Source: Helicobacter himalayensis
GTDB taxonomy: Bacteria > Campylobacterota > Campylobacteria > Campylobacterales > Helicobacteraceae
DNA: 64,000 nucleotides
Direction: 5' to 3'
NCBI RefSeq assembly: GCF_001602095.1
Contig: NZ_CP014991.1
Span: 558,001-622,000, forward strand
In this document: positions 9,785-17,057 of the stretch, one piece after another
How the letters are laid out: every line of letters starts with the position of its first letter
Position numbering within the stretch: position 1 is the stretch's first letter
Translations under genes and position numbers: made by a program
Notes under the pieces: model-generated
What the model saw: only the letters and a program-made list of their open reading frames with translations
Told to the model about the DNA's origin: nothing
Databases searched by the model: none

Positions 9785-10618
9785 CTAAAAATCTTTATGA
9801 AAACCCCAAGTCTCGCGCGCTTTGAGAATCTCGCTCTTTTGTGTGCTTGCGATAAGTAGCCCTTCATATTCTTGCAAACTATCCTCAATCTGCCCATAGG
9901 CATTGACATACAGGCTATCACCATAAAAATTCCAAGTGTTTCCTTCAATAAGCTCATTTCCCACTCGATTAATCCTTAAAAGCGTGCAGGAGTTCAAAAA
10001 CGCGCGCATTTTGCAAAGTGAGCGCCAACGCGCAAAAGAATCAAAAGTATTGCTGCAAGGTGCGATGAGCATATCGTATTTTTGCTTTTTTAAACTCACA
10101 AAAAGCGAGTCAAAATGTAGCTCAAACCCTGATAATACGCCAACTTTAAGCCCATCGCAAAAAAATGTAAGCGGGGAAGAAAATTTCTTGTTTGTGGGAT
10201 TTGCAAAAAACTTTTTTTCGCTCCAGTGTGGAAAATCAATGAGGCGTTGGGGCAAATACAGCTCAATAGCAGATTCTGAAACAAACGCAATTGTTTTGTA
10301 AAGTTTTTGATTTTTTTCCGACCTTGCAGGCGTGCCCCAAAGCTTATGGCGCGACAAAATCTCATTATTTAAAAGCATTGGTGCAATAAATCTTATTTTA
10401 TATTGCGCGCTTAAATCCTGCAAGCCCTCTAACTTTTGGGCGTTTGCACGAGAAAGCAAGGTGCTTGAATGCAGATTCTCTAACTTTTTGAAAAACGGCT
10501 CAAACACATATTCTGGGAAGCACAAAAGACTTACACCTTGCTTTTGGCAGGTTTGCAGATATTGTTGTAAGAAAAGCAGATTCTCAAGTTTAGCAATTTG
10601 TAGCAGCGCGAAATTCAT
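9785..10618 (-). CDS. Carbon-nitrogen hydrolase-fold protein lacking the catalytic cysteine
   Basis: The 277-residue product follows the nitrilase superfamily outline. The general-base Glu is recognisable in LCFPEYVFEPF at about residue 36. At the nucleophile strand the family pattern GVLICWD- is here GVLSGFELHFD, so Cys is replaced by Gly. The catalytic Lys region (usually KxHL) reads YLPQRLIDFPHW. Two of three catalytic residues therefore look lost, which suggests a pseudo-enzyme with a binding role, or very divergent chemistry. It starts the minus-strand block birA-parA-parB. The active homologue at 38372-39247 provides a useful comparison. Confidence 0.75.
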   Translation of the reverse strand: MNFALLQIAKLENLLFLQQYLQTCQKQGVSLLCFPEYVFEPFFKKLENLHSSTLLSRANAQKLEGLQDLSAQYKIRFIAPMLLNNEILSRHKLWGTPARSEKNQKLYKTIAFVSESAIELYLPQRLIDFPHWSEKKFFANPTNKKFSSPLTFFCDGLKVGVLSGFELHFDSLFVSLKKQKYDMLIAPCSNTFDSFARWRSLCKMRAFLNSCTLLRINRVGNELIEGNTWNFYGDSLYVNAYGQIEDSLQEYEGLLIASTQKSEILKARETWGFHKDF

Positions 10619-10730
10619 TTATGTCCCTTTGGTTGCAAATATTGCGAGGCATTGCAAAATGTTGATAAAGGCACGCATTTTACTGCAAACAAACTTAGAA
10701 TTAATTTTGTGCGTTTTTTGTGTTTTGCCC

Positions 10731-10761
10731 TTGACAGACATCAAGTGTCATACTTTATAAT
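10731..10761 (+). promoter_or_regulatory. Strong sigma70-type promoter with dyad in a 19-bp spacer
   Basis: TTGACA at 10731-10736 and TATAAT at 10756-10761 are separated by 19 bp. The dyad TGACA-N9-TGTCA (10732-10750) overlaps the -35 and the spacer. Perfect -35 boxes are unusual in Campylobacterota. A 19-bp spacer with internal dyad resembles MerR-family activated promoters, which is an inference. It would drive the acetyltransferase starting 66 bp downstream. Confidence 0.6.
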
Positions 10762-10826
10762 TTTATTTTGCTTTCATTTTTAGGGTGTAAAAAACTACAT
10801 AAAATACTGCATAGGGAGAAAAAATA

Positions 10827-11405
10827 ATGAAAAATGCAAATGAAATGGATATTTTTGCACGTGATTTAGCGGGGTTGCCGATAGATTCTAAAGAAAAAGA
10901 TTTTGGGAAAATTTTAGAAATTATCCACAATGCCCAAAAGCTCATCGCAAAACTAAACACAGGCTACCATAGCCCAGAATCTGCGCGCGAGATTTTGAGC
11001 GAACTTTTTGGTGTGCGTGTAGATGAGAGTTGTTGGATTTTACCGCCATTTTATACAGATTTTGGACGCAATATTCGGCTTGGTAAGAATGTTTTTATCA
11101 ATCAAAATTGCACCTTTATGGATCGCGGTGGGATAACTATCGGCGATGAGAGCTTTATCGGACCGCGCGTAAATCTTGTTACGATTAATCACGATTTCAA
11201 TCCACATAAGCGCACAATAACTTACTGCAAGCCCATTAATATCGGCGCGCGCGTATGGATTGGCGTTGCGGCGACTATTTGTGCTGGCGTGAGTGTCGGC
11301 GAAGGTAGTATTATAGGTGCTGGTGCGGTGGTGACAAAAGATGTATCAAGTGGTGTGATTGTCGCGGGAAACCCCGCACGCGTGATTAGGGAGATTGAGA
11401 AATAA
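10827..11405 (+). CDS. Sugar O-acetyltransferase, left-handed beta-helix (maltose/galactoside acetyltransferase type)
   Basis: The 192-residue protein has an N-terminal helical cap (about 1-60), then hexapeptide repeats characteristic of LacA/Maa acetyltransferases. Key pieces are the TDFGRNIRLGKNVFINQNCTF-like strand pattern, the catalytic-His region VNLVTINHDFNPHKR and the acetyl-CoA site GAGAVVTKDV with C-terminal AGNPARVIREI. Substrate is unknown; the family acetylates free sugars or glycan precursors with acetyl-CoA. It is a single gene behind a strong promoter, and its 3' end abuts a truncated SMR efflux gene on the other strand, so it may have been inserted there. Confidence 0.88.
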   Translation: MKNANEMDIFARDLAGLPIDSKEKDFGKILEIIHNAQKLIAKLNTGYHSPESAREILSELFGVRVDESCWILPPFYTDFGRNIRLGKNVFINQNCTFMDRGGITIGDESFIGPRVNLVTINHDFNPHKRTITYCKPINIGARVWIGVAATICAGVSVGEGSIIGAGAVVTKDVSSGVIVAGNPARVIREIEK

Positions 11406-11569
11406 GCGCGCTTTTTTGCAGGCGAGTTTGCAACAGCTTTAAGCGCTATGCTCGTAGCAATGATGAGTGTGAGGAAAAATATTTTATGGCTTGTTAGCGC
11501 AAATTGCTTCATCGCAATGATGCCCACAATCTCCAAACAGCCCACCAACAAGAGGAAAAACCAGCCCAC
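11406..11569 (-). pseudogene. Truncated small multidrug resistance (SMR) transporter, second of a pair
   Basis: The GTG at 11569 has AAGGA upstream, overlapping the end of the first SMR gene, which suggests a coupled pair. The translation is a clear first SMR helix (GWFFLLLVGCLEIVGIIAMK) with the membrane Glu, then a second hydrophobic stretch (IFFLTLIIATSIALKAVA). SMR similarity ends near 11405-11430, exactly where the converging acetyltransferase gene ends; beyond that the frame only reads antisense to that gene. Normal SMR proteins have four helices and about 105 residues. Either the 3' half was lost on insertion of the acetyltransferase, or the centre was deleted and helix 4 fused to helix 1. 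Confidence 0.65.
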
Positions 11570-11582
11570 TCTATATTCCTTT

Positions 11583-12011
11583 TTAGAATTTTTGTGAAAC
11601 TTCATCAAGCCTGAGATTCTCATTCAATTCATTTATGAGCTTAGAATCCTCGCTGACCTGATCTTTGCTAACGATTTTTAAACCGATAATGCCAACTAGT
11701 AAAAATGCGATGAGAGCGAGTTTTATCCACGAAAACTCCTCGCCAAAAATAAAGATTTCAAAAAGAACAACGTCCGCTGCGCCAATTCCCACAAAGACCG
11801 AATACGCAATGCTGACTTCAACTTTGCGACAAACAACAAGCATCGCACAAAATGAGAATAAAATCCCAGCACCTGTGAGGATATAAAGCGCGAAACTATC
11901 GGCATATTTGAGCCCACTAACCCAAAAATATTCAACAATTCTGCCCAAGACAATGAGAATCCACGCCTTATTTGTGCTTAAATTTGCGCGCGTATTCTTA
12001 GTCGTATGCAA
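11583..12011 (-). CDS. SMR-family efflux transporter subunit
   Basis: The 142-residue product shows four membrane helices. The first (WILIVLGRIVEYFWVSGLKYAD) contains the essential Glu, the second and third surround VEVSIAYSVFVGIGAADVVLFE and the fourth is LALIAFLLVGIIGLKIV. A C-terminal soluble tail of about 25 residues is longer than usual. SMR transporters export cationic compounds by proton antiport. It resembles the first partner of heterodimeric pairs such as YkkC/YkkD, but its partner downstream is broken, so activity would require homodimer function or another partner. Confidence 0.85.
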   Translation of the reverse strand: MHTTKNTRANLSTNKAWILIVLGRIVEYFWVSGLKYADSFALYILTGAGILFSFCAMLVVCRKVEVSIAYSVFVGIGAADVVLFEIFIFGEEFSWIKLALIAFLLVGIIGLKIVSKDQVSEDSKLINELNENLRLDEVSQKF

Positions 12012-12138
12012 CAGATTCTCCTAAGATTGTGATTTTTAAAGTCGCGAATTTTAGAAAAAATGCAATGAGATTTTTAGCAATACAAAGGAAAATGCGGGTA
12101 AAATGCGCGGGAATTTTTTCAGATTTTAAGGGAATTTG

Positions 12139-12843
12139 ATGCCTTCACAAGTTTATAAACTCCTTTTTTTGAAGCGCTTGTATTTGCAAAAAATGTGTTC
12201 CCAGTGCTTTTGTGAGCCTTTAAATCCCAGCATTCACGCACCAAATACAACGCAAAAACTTCAAACCATCGGTGGTGGAAGTTTGGAATCTAGCATTGCA
12301 ACTTGCGCGTTGTGTGCGCGGGCTAAAAACACAAATGCACGCACAAGCGGCTTTGTGGCAAAAGATTGTAAAGTGTGTTTTATCACCACAAATCCACTTC
12401 TTGATGGCACAATGCGGAGCGCACAAGCTCAAGGCGCGCAGATTCAAAGTGGCGCTATAAATGTGCCAAAATTTTTACAAAACAAATCCGCAAAAATGCT
12501 TCAAAATATGATTGAGCGCGTGTTTTTGCTTCCCTTGCAATCTTGTTCGATACTTTCGCTTTTAAAATGTCCCATCGAGCTTGAACCAACAAGCGAAGAG
12601 ATAAGCGCGTGTATCCCGTTTTTGCGCGCACAGCTAGATTCTATTAAGCCAGAAGTTATTGTGATTTTTGGCGCGCTTGGGGGAAGGTATTTGCTAGGAG
12701 AGGGGGAAAGCGAGCGAGGGAGAATTTTATGGCATAATGCGAGACGTTTTTTGCTGACTTATTCACTTAATGAAATTATGCGTAATCCATCGTTAAAACC
12801 ACAAGTTATGCAACATTTGCTTGTCGCTAGGGGAGTGCTATGA
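12139..12843 (+). CDS. Uracil-DNA glycosylase superfamily protein (family 4-like, iron-sulfur)
   Basis: I take ATG 12139, which has AAGGGAA upstream, rather than the TTG one codon before. The product (about 234 residues) has an N-terminal cysteine set (CSQCF, CALC) that matches the iron-sulfur arrangement of family 4 UDGs, a central segment VCFITTNPLLDG in place of the usual GEAPG motif, a LLKCP strand after the linker, and PEVIVIFGALGGRYLLG near the C-terminus. The motifs are degenerate, so uracil excision is a family inference. It overlaps the next gene by four bases (ATGA), implying co-translation. Confidence 0.6.
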   Translation: MPSQVYKLLFLKRLYLQKMCSQCFCEPLNPSIHAPNTTQKLQTIGGGSLESSIATCALCARAKNTNARTSGFVAKDCKVCFITTNPLLDGTMRSAQAQGAQIQSGAINVPKFLQNKSAKMLQNMIERVFLLPLQSCSILSLLKCPIELEPTSEEISACIPFLRAQLDSIKPEVIVIFGALGGRYLLGEGESERGRILWHNARRFLLTYSLNEIMRNPSLKPQVMQHLLVARGVL

Positions 12844-14054
12844 AAAAACTTTTATTATTGTGTTTGCTTGCAAGTGCAGGCTTTGCAAAGAGCTATATTA
12901 TCTCACCATTGCCTTTGCCAAAGCAGGAGATTCTCAATCTCGAAACAGAATCTTGCAATAAAAAATGCCTGCTGTCTTTATACGAGCAGGGGCAGTATTT
13001 TTCATTTGTAGCGCGCTTTGAAGATGAGGAAGATTCTGACTTGCGCGCAAAGCTCGCACTTTCTTTACAGAATCTTGCGATTTTGGACATTCCAACTTCG
13101 CCCAAAAACACCACTGCAAAGGTGAAACTCGGGCTTTTAATGCCAAAAAAGGTGATTAGACATTATTTTTATACAAGCATTGATACGATACTTTCTTACT
13201 TAATGGCGCGTGGCTGGGACTTCAGCTTTGAAGTGTTTAACACAGATACGGAAGATACACAAGCCATAGAATCTGCGTATAAGAGGGCGATTGAGGCAAA
13301 GAGCGATTTTATCATTGGCGTTTTTACCACAAATGGCGCAAAAGAGCTTGCAAGCAATATCAAAATCACCACGCCGATTTATTTGCCAACGATAAATATT
13401 CACCAAATAGGAGATATAAAAGCGCCTAAGAATCTGTATTTTGGCGGGGTGGATTATGAAAGCCAGATTGAGCTTTTGTTGCATTTGAGTGAAAATGAAA
13501 AAATCGTTGCCTACAATGACAAATCCCCGACAGGGCAATATTTAGGAGAGCTTTTACGCACGAAAAGCCCAAACGTGGTTTTTGAGCAAGAGATTGAATC
13601 TGCCACTGCAAAGCGCTTTATGAATGTGCTTGCCTCGCAAGAGCAGTATTTGCAAGATGGTGTAGTGATTTTTAACACGCAAGCTGCGCGCACAGGGCTT
13701 ATGATGTCTCAAATCGCTTTAGGCAAGGCAAAACCAAAGAAAATGCTTTCTACGCAAGTGAGTTATGATTCTAAAATCTTTGAGCTTGTTCAGCCAGAGG
13801 ATAGGAAAGAATTTTATGTGGTGAGTATGATTGGCGCGCTCAATCCAAAAATTGTGGAATACGCCGCGCTTCTTGGGCGGGATTTAAAGTATGACTGGGT
13901 GAATTACTCAACAGCTGTGGGCGTGGAGCTTTTGCTTGGTGCTCAGATTGAGGAGAGAGAGCGTTATTTCAAGGAATTTTTCTTAGACAATCAAGTTTCT
14001 TACACAAATCGCGTGTATAAAATTTCAGGAAAAAGCTTTTATGAATACCGCTAA
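12840..14054 (+). CDS. Periplasmic protein with type-1 periplasmic-binding-like fold
   Basis: The 404-residue product starts with a signal peptide (MKKLLLLCLLASAGFAKS). After an N-terminal segment with a conserved-looking Cys pair (ESCNKKC), alternating strand/helix patterns such as VKLGLLMPKK, FIIGVFTTNGAKELA, PIYLPTINIHQ and LYFGGVDYESQ suggest a type-1 periplasmic-binding fold, as in LpoA-like or receptor-family ligand-binding proteins. Function is not known to me. It is translationally coupled to the UDG-like gene upstream and overlaps the next ORF by 14 bp. Confidence 0.6.
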   Translation: MKKLLLLCLLASAGFAKSYIISPLPLPKQEILNLETESCNKKCLLSLYEQGQYFSFVARFEDEEDSDLRAKLALSLQNLAILDIPTSPKNTTAKVKLGLLMPKKVIRHYFYTSIDTILSYLMARGWDFSFEVFNTDTEDTQAIESAYKRAIEAKSDFIIGVFTTNGAKELASNIKITTPIYLPTINIHQIGDIKAPKNLYFGGVDYESQIELLLHLSENEKIVAYNDKSPTGQYLGELLRTKSPNVVFEQEIESATAKRFMNVLASQEQYLQDGVVIFNTQAARTGLMMSQIALGKAKPKKMLSTQVSYDSKIFELVQPEDRKEFYVVSMIGALNPKIVEYAALLGRDLKYDWVNYSTAVGVELLLGAQIEERERYFKEFFLDNQVSYTNRVYKISGKSFYEYR

Positions 14055-14715
14055 GAATCTCGCTCATAGTGGTAATAGCGCCTCAAAAACTACAACTTTC
14101 AAAACACTTGATGGTTATTGCTTTGGCTTTGATGGGAGCAAATGCGAGGAATGCGGCGGGAAGTGCTGTGCGGGAGAGAGTGGCTATGTGTTTTTAAGCA
14201 TTGCCGAAATGCAAGAAATTGCGCGATTTTTAGGCGTAGGATTTGAAGTTTTCACGCAAAAATATGTCCGCAAAGTAGGGTATAAATTTTCTCTGCTAGA
14301 AAAGATTCCAAAAATGCAAGCCCAAGATTCTAAAAAACCCAAACAACTAAAAAATGCCGAGTATGGACGCGAATCGGAGGCGAATCGGGATTCATTCCAG
14401 CGAGGTGATACATCTATTGGAATAGATTCCAATCAACCAAACAGCGTTGCAGAATCTGCAGATTCTATCAATCAGAAAAACGTCAAGTGTGGGCGCGCAA
14501 CGCAGTGGAGCGGAGGCGAAGCGGGATTCATTCCCGCGCAGACGATACAATCTAATGGAATAGAGTGCATTTTCTTTGAAAATGGCAAATGTGCCATTTA
14601 CCCCGTGCGCCCTAAGCAGTGCAGGGATTTTCCATTTTGGGAATCGCATAAAATTTTAGACGCAGATTCTAAAAAAGCCTTAGTGCTTGAGTGCAAAGGG
14701 ATTATATTTTTTTAG
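14041..14715 (+). CDS. YkgJ-type CxxC-cluster protein carrying an 80-residue repeat insertion
   Basis: The conserved parts are the N-terminal CEECGGKCC cluster at about residues 32-40 and the C-terminal CIFFENGKCAIYPVRPKQCRDFPFW-type block, which together define the UPF0153/YkgJ family, probably binding an iron-sulfur cluster or zinc. Between them, residues about 96-175 are two in-frame repeat units (14326-14565) that have no counterpart in the family. Without them the protein would be near 144 residues, close to the family's usual size. The ORF overlaps the upstream gene by 14 bp. Confidence 0.8.
   Translation: MNTAKNLAHSGNSASKTTTFKTLDGYCFGFDGSKCEECGGKCCAGESGYVFLSIAEMQEIARFLGVGFEVFTQKYVRKVGYKFSLLEKIPKMQAQDSKKPKQLKNAEYGRESEANRDSFQRGDTSIGIDSNQPNSVAESADSINQKNVKCGRATQWSGGEAGFIPAQTIQSNGIECIFFENGKCAIYPVRPKQCRDFPFWESHKILDADSKKALVLECKGIIFF
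14326..14565 (+). repeat. In-frame protein-coding repeat, two units
   Basis: Unit 1 is about 14326-14430 and unit 2 is 14431-14565 (135 bp). The encoded peptide includes EYGRESEANRDSFQRGDT and then PNSVAESADSINQKNVKCG. Each unit holds a short hairpin-forming core near GCGGGATTCATTCCCGC. By eye, unit 2 differs at only four positions from the unit at 44046-44180 inside lysA. The insertion keeps the host frame open. Confidence 0.85.
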
Positions 14716-14749
14716 CTAAATTTTCAATTTTTGATAAGAGGGATAAAGA

Positions 14750-16003
14750 GTGATAAGAAAGATTTTAATATTGTGTTTTTGCGTGAGCTTGGGATTTGGG
14801 GCGTTTAGTGAGGAAGATTCTATGTTTGAAGCGCTAGATTTGCAAGAATCTGGAAAATTGCGCGAGGCTCGGGATTTATACCTTGTGCTTTATGAAGAAA
14901 CAAAAAAGATTCAGTATCTTAAAGAAAGCATTATGCTTTCTAGCGCCTTTGAAAACCCAAGTATCGTGCTTTCTTATATCAAAGACTATCAAAACGCGAC
15001 AGACAATGCGCCAAACTTGGATATTTCAAAAGTCTTGCTTGATACTTATATAAAGCTTAATGACGTACCAAACGCACTCAAAGTCGCCAAGGAAATTCAG
15101 GAGCAAGAGGATAGCCCGCAGATTCACAATGTGCTAGGGGTAATTTATATCACAATGGGTGAGAAAAAAAAGGCAATTGAGGAATTTAGCTGGGTGTATG
15201 AAAATCTCGGCACGCAAGAAGCGCTTGCAAGACTTTTGGGGCTTTTGGAGGAGGATAATCAATACCAGCGCGCGTTGGAACTTTTAGATTCTTTTCTTGC
15301 CAAAAATCCTTGTGAGCCGCAATTTTGCCAGCAAGCACTCGGCTTTTACATCAAAGGTATGCAAACTGAAAAGATAGAATCTCTGCTTAAAAAACGTTAT
15401 GACGATGAGCCAAATATCGCTAACGCGCAAAGCCTTATTGCCATTTATGCGTTTAGGAAAAAATATTCTCAAGCACTAGAGATTGCTAATAGCTATCCTT
15501 TTGACCCAAAATTTCTCATCGGGCTTTATGTCGGCGCAAAAGACTATAAAATGGCAACCTCAAGCGCCCTGCAAGCGTATAAAAACACCAACAATGCGCT
15601 GTATCTTTGTTATAGTTATTTGTATGAATTTGAGAGCCTTGAAAATGCCGATAAAAATGCTGTCAAAAAGCTAGCAAACAAAATGCAAGACGCAATCGAG
15701 CTACTCAAAAAAGATTCTATTCCAGATTCTTTGCAAGCGCAGGATTTTGCGATTTTTTACAATTTCATCGGCTACACATTGATTGATTATGAAATCGACA
15801 TAAACAAGGGCATTGAGTTTGTTAATCTCGCGCTAGAGATTGACCCAGATTCTGTGGCGTATTTAGATTCTCTAGCGTGGGGGTATTACAAGCAAAAGCA
15901 ATGCGGGAAAGCAAAAGAAATTTTTGCAAAGATTCCCAAAAATGAAATACAAGAAGATGATGAGCTAATAAAACATTCTAGCGCGCTAGATTTATGTAAT
16001 TAA
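14750..16003 (+). CDS. Exported TPR-repeat protein
   Basis: The 417-residue product starts at GTG (AGAGGG upstream) with a signal peptide (MIRKILILCFCVSLGFG). The rest is helical repeat sequence of TPR type: LQESGKLREARDLYLVLYEE, IHNVLGVIYITMGEKKKAIEEF, and near the end VNLALEIDPDSVAYLDSLAWGYYKQKQ. The last repeats resemble PEP-CTERM/NlpI-like TPR modules that scaffold envelope complexes. Specific function unknown. It lies 34 bp after the YkgJ-like gene and likely belongs to the same transcript. Confidence 0.75.
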   Translation: MIRKILILCFCVSLGFGAFSEEDSMFEALDLQESGKLREARDLYLVLYEETKKIQYLKESIMLSSAFENPSIVLSYIKDYQNATDNAPNLDISKVLLDTYIKLNDVPNALKVAKEIQEQEDSPQIHNVLGVIYITMGEKKKAIEEFSWVYENLGTQEALARLLGLLEEDNQYQRALELLDSFLAKNPCEPQFCQQALGFYIKGMQTEKIESLLKKRYDDEPNIANAQSLIAIYAFRKKYSQALEIANSYPFDPKFLIGLYVGAKDYKMATSSALQAYKNTNNALYLCYSYLYEFESLENADKNAVKKLANKMQDAIELLKKDSIPDSLQAQDFAIFYNFIGYTLIDYEIDINKGIEFVNLALEIDPDSVAYLDSLAWGYYKQKQCGKAKEIFAKIPKNEIQEDDELIKHSSALDLCN

Positions 16004-16028
16004 TTGCATATTTCTTGCAATTTTGTGC

Positions 16029-16034
16029 TAAAAT
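16029..16034 (+). promoter_or_regulatory. Candidate -10 element for cheV
   Basis: TGCTAAAAT lies 51 bp upstream of the cheV start, an extended -10 form common in this genus. No matching -35 is visible. Confidence 0.4.
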
Positions 16035-16084
16035 CCTAGAAAATTCTTTAGCTTTAAGATTTGTTAAAAAAGAGAGGGTGAGCG

Positions 16085-17047
16085 ATGAGTGCGAGTATGT
16101 CAAAAATCGATCAAGTAACCAGCCTGCACAAAAATAACGAATTGCAGCTTTTGTGCTTTCGTTTGGAGAAGGGCAGGGATTTGTATGCGGTGAATGTCTT
16201 TAAAATCCGCGAAGTTATCAAATATAGTGGTTCTTTAACGATTGTAAGCCACGAGGCAAATTCCCTTGTAGAGGGGCTTATCACCATCAGAGAGATGACA
16301 ATTCCGCTCATTGATATGCGTAAATGGTTTTTTTATGACCCAAAGCAAAAGAGTAAAGACTTGCGCGGATGTTCTATCAAGCGCGAAAAGGGCGAAGATG
16401 ATATTGTGATGATTTGTGAATTTTCGCGTTGGACCATTGGGGTGAGAATCTATGAAGCTGATAGAATCTTAAACAAAAAATGGACAGAAATAGAGCAGAG
16501 CGCAGGTGTAGGCGGTAGCGGGCAAAATGGCAAGCTCGTATCGCGCACGCGCTATTTTGATGGATCGCTCGTGCAAGTGGTGGATATTGAAAAAATGCTC
16601 ACAGACGTGTTTCCGTGGATTGAAAAAGAAAAAGAAGAGGAAATGCAAAAAGTCTCTCAAGTCCAAGCGACAAAATGTATCCTCCTCGCAGATGATAGCC
16701 CAAGCGTGCTTAGGACAATGCAAGTTATCCTTAATCGCATAGGCGTGGTGCATTATGACTTTGTAAATGGCAGAAAGCTCCTTGATTATGTGTCTTCTCC
16801 AACGACAGATATTAGCACGATTGGTATGGTTATCACAGACTTAGAAATGCCAGAGGCTAGCGGATTTGAAGTGATAAAGCAAATGAAGTCAAATCCACAA
16901 ACCGCACATATTCCAATTGTGGTAAATTCCTCAATGAGTGGCAGTAGCAATGAGGATATGGCGCGCAGTCTCAACGCAGATGAATTCATCTCAAAATCAA
17001 ATCCTGTGGATATTGAAAACGCTATTAAAAAGCTAATGCTCCACTAA
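16085..17047 (+). CDS. cheV: Chemotaxis coupling protein CheV (CheW domain plus receiver)
   Basis: The 320-residue protein has an N-terminal CheW-like domain (about 18-180; VFKIREVIKY and VEGLITIREMTIPLIDMRKW) and a C-terminal receiver domain (about 200-320). The phospho-acceptor is Asp252 in VITDLEMPEASG, and the acidic pair DDSP opens the domain. CheV links receptors to CheA and is tuned by phosphorylation. The order cheV-nspC matches the CheV1 locus of H. pylori as I recall it. A Glu/Lys-rich linker joins the two domains. Confidence 0.93.
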   Translation: MSASMSKIDQVTSLHKNNELQLLCFRLEKGRDLYAVNVFKIREVIKYSGSLTIVSHEANSLVEGLITIREMTIPLIDMRKWFFYDPKQKSKDLRGCSIKREKGEDDIVMICEFSRWTIGVRIYEADRILNKKWTEIEQSAGVGGSGQNGKLVSRTRYFDGSLVQVVDIEKMLTDVFPWIEKEKEEEMQKVSQVQATKCILLADDSPSVLRTMQVILNRIGVVHYDFVNGRKLLDYVSSPTTDISTIGMVITDLEMPEASGFEVIKQMKSNPQTAHIPIVVNSSMSGSSNEDMARSLNADEFISKSNPVDIENAIKKLMLH

Positions 17048-17057
17048 GGCGCGGGCT

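Noticed and set aside
11222-11405. Antisense continuation of the SMR frame under the acetyltransferase
   Set aside because: The continuation has no membrane-helix pattern and is simply the complement of the hexapeptide repeats.
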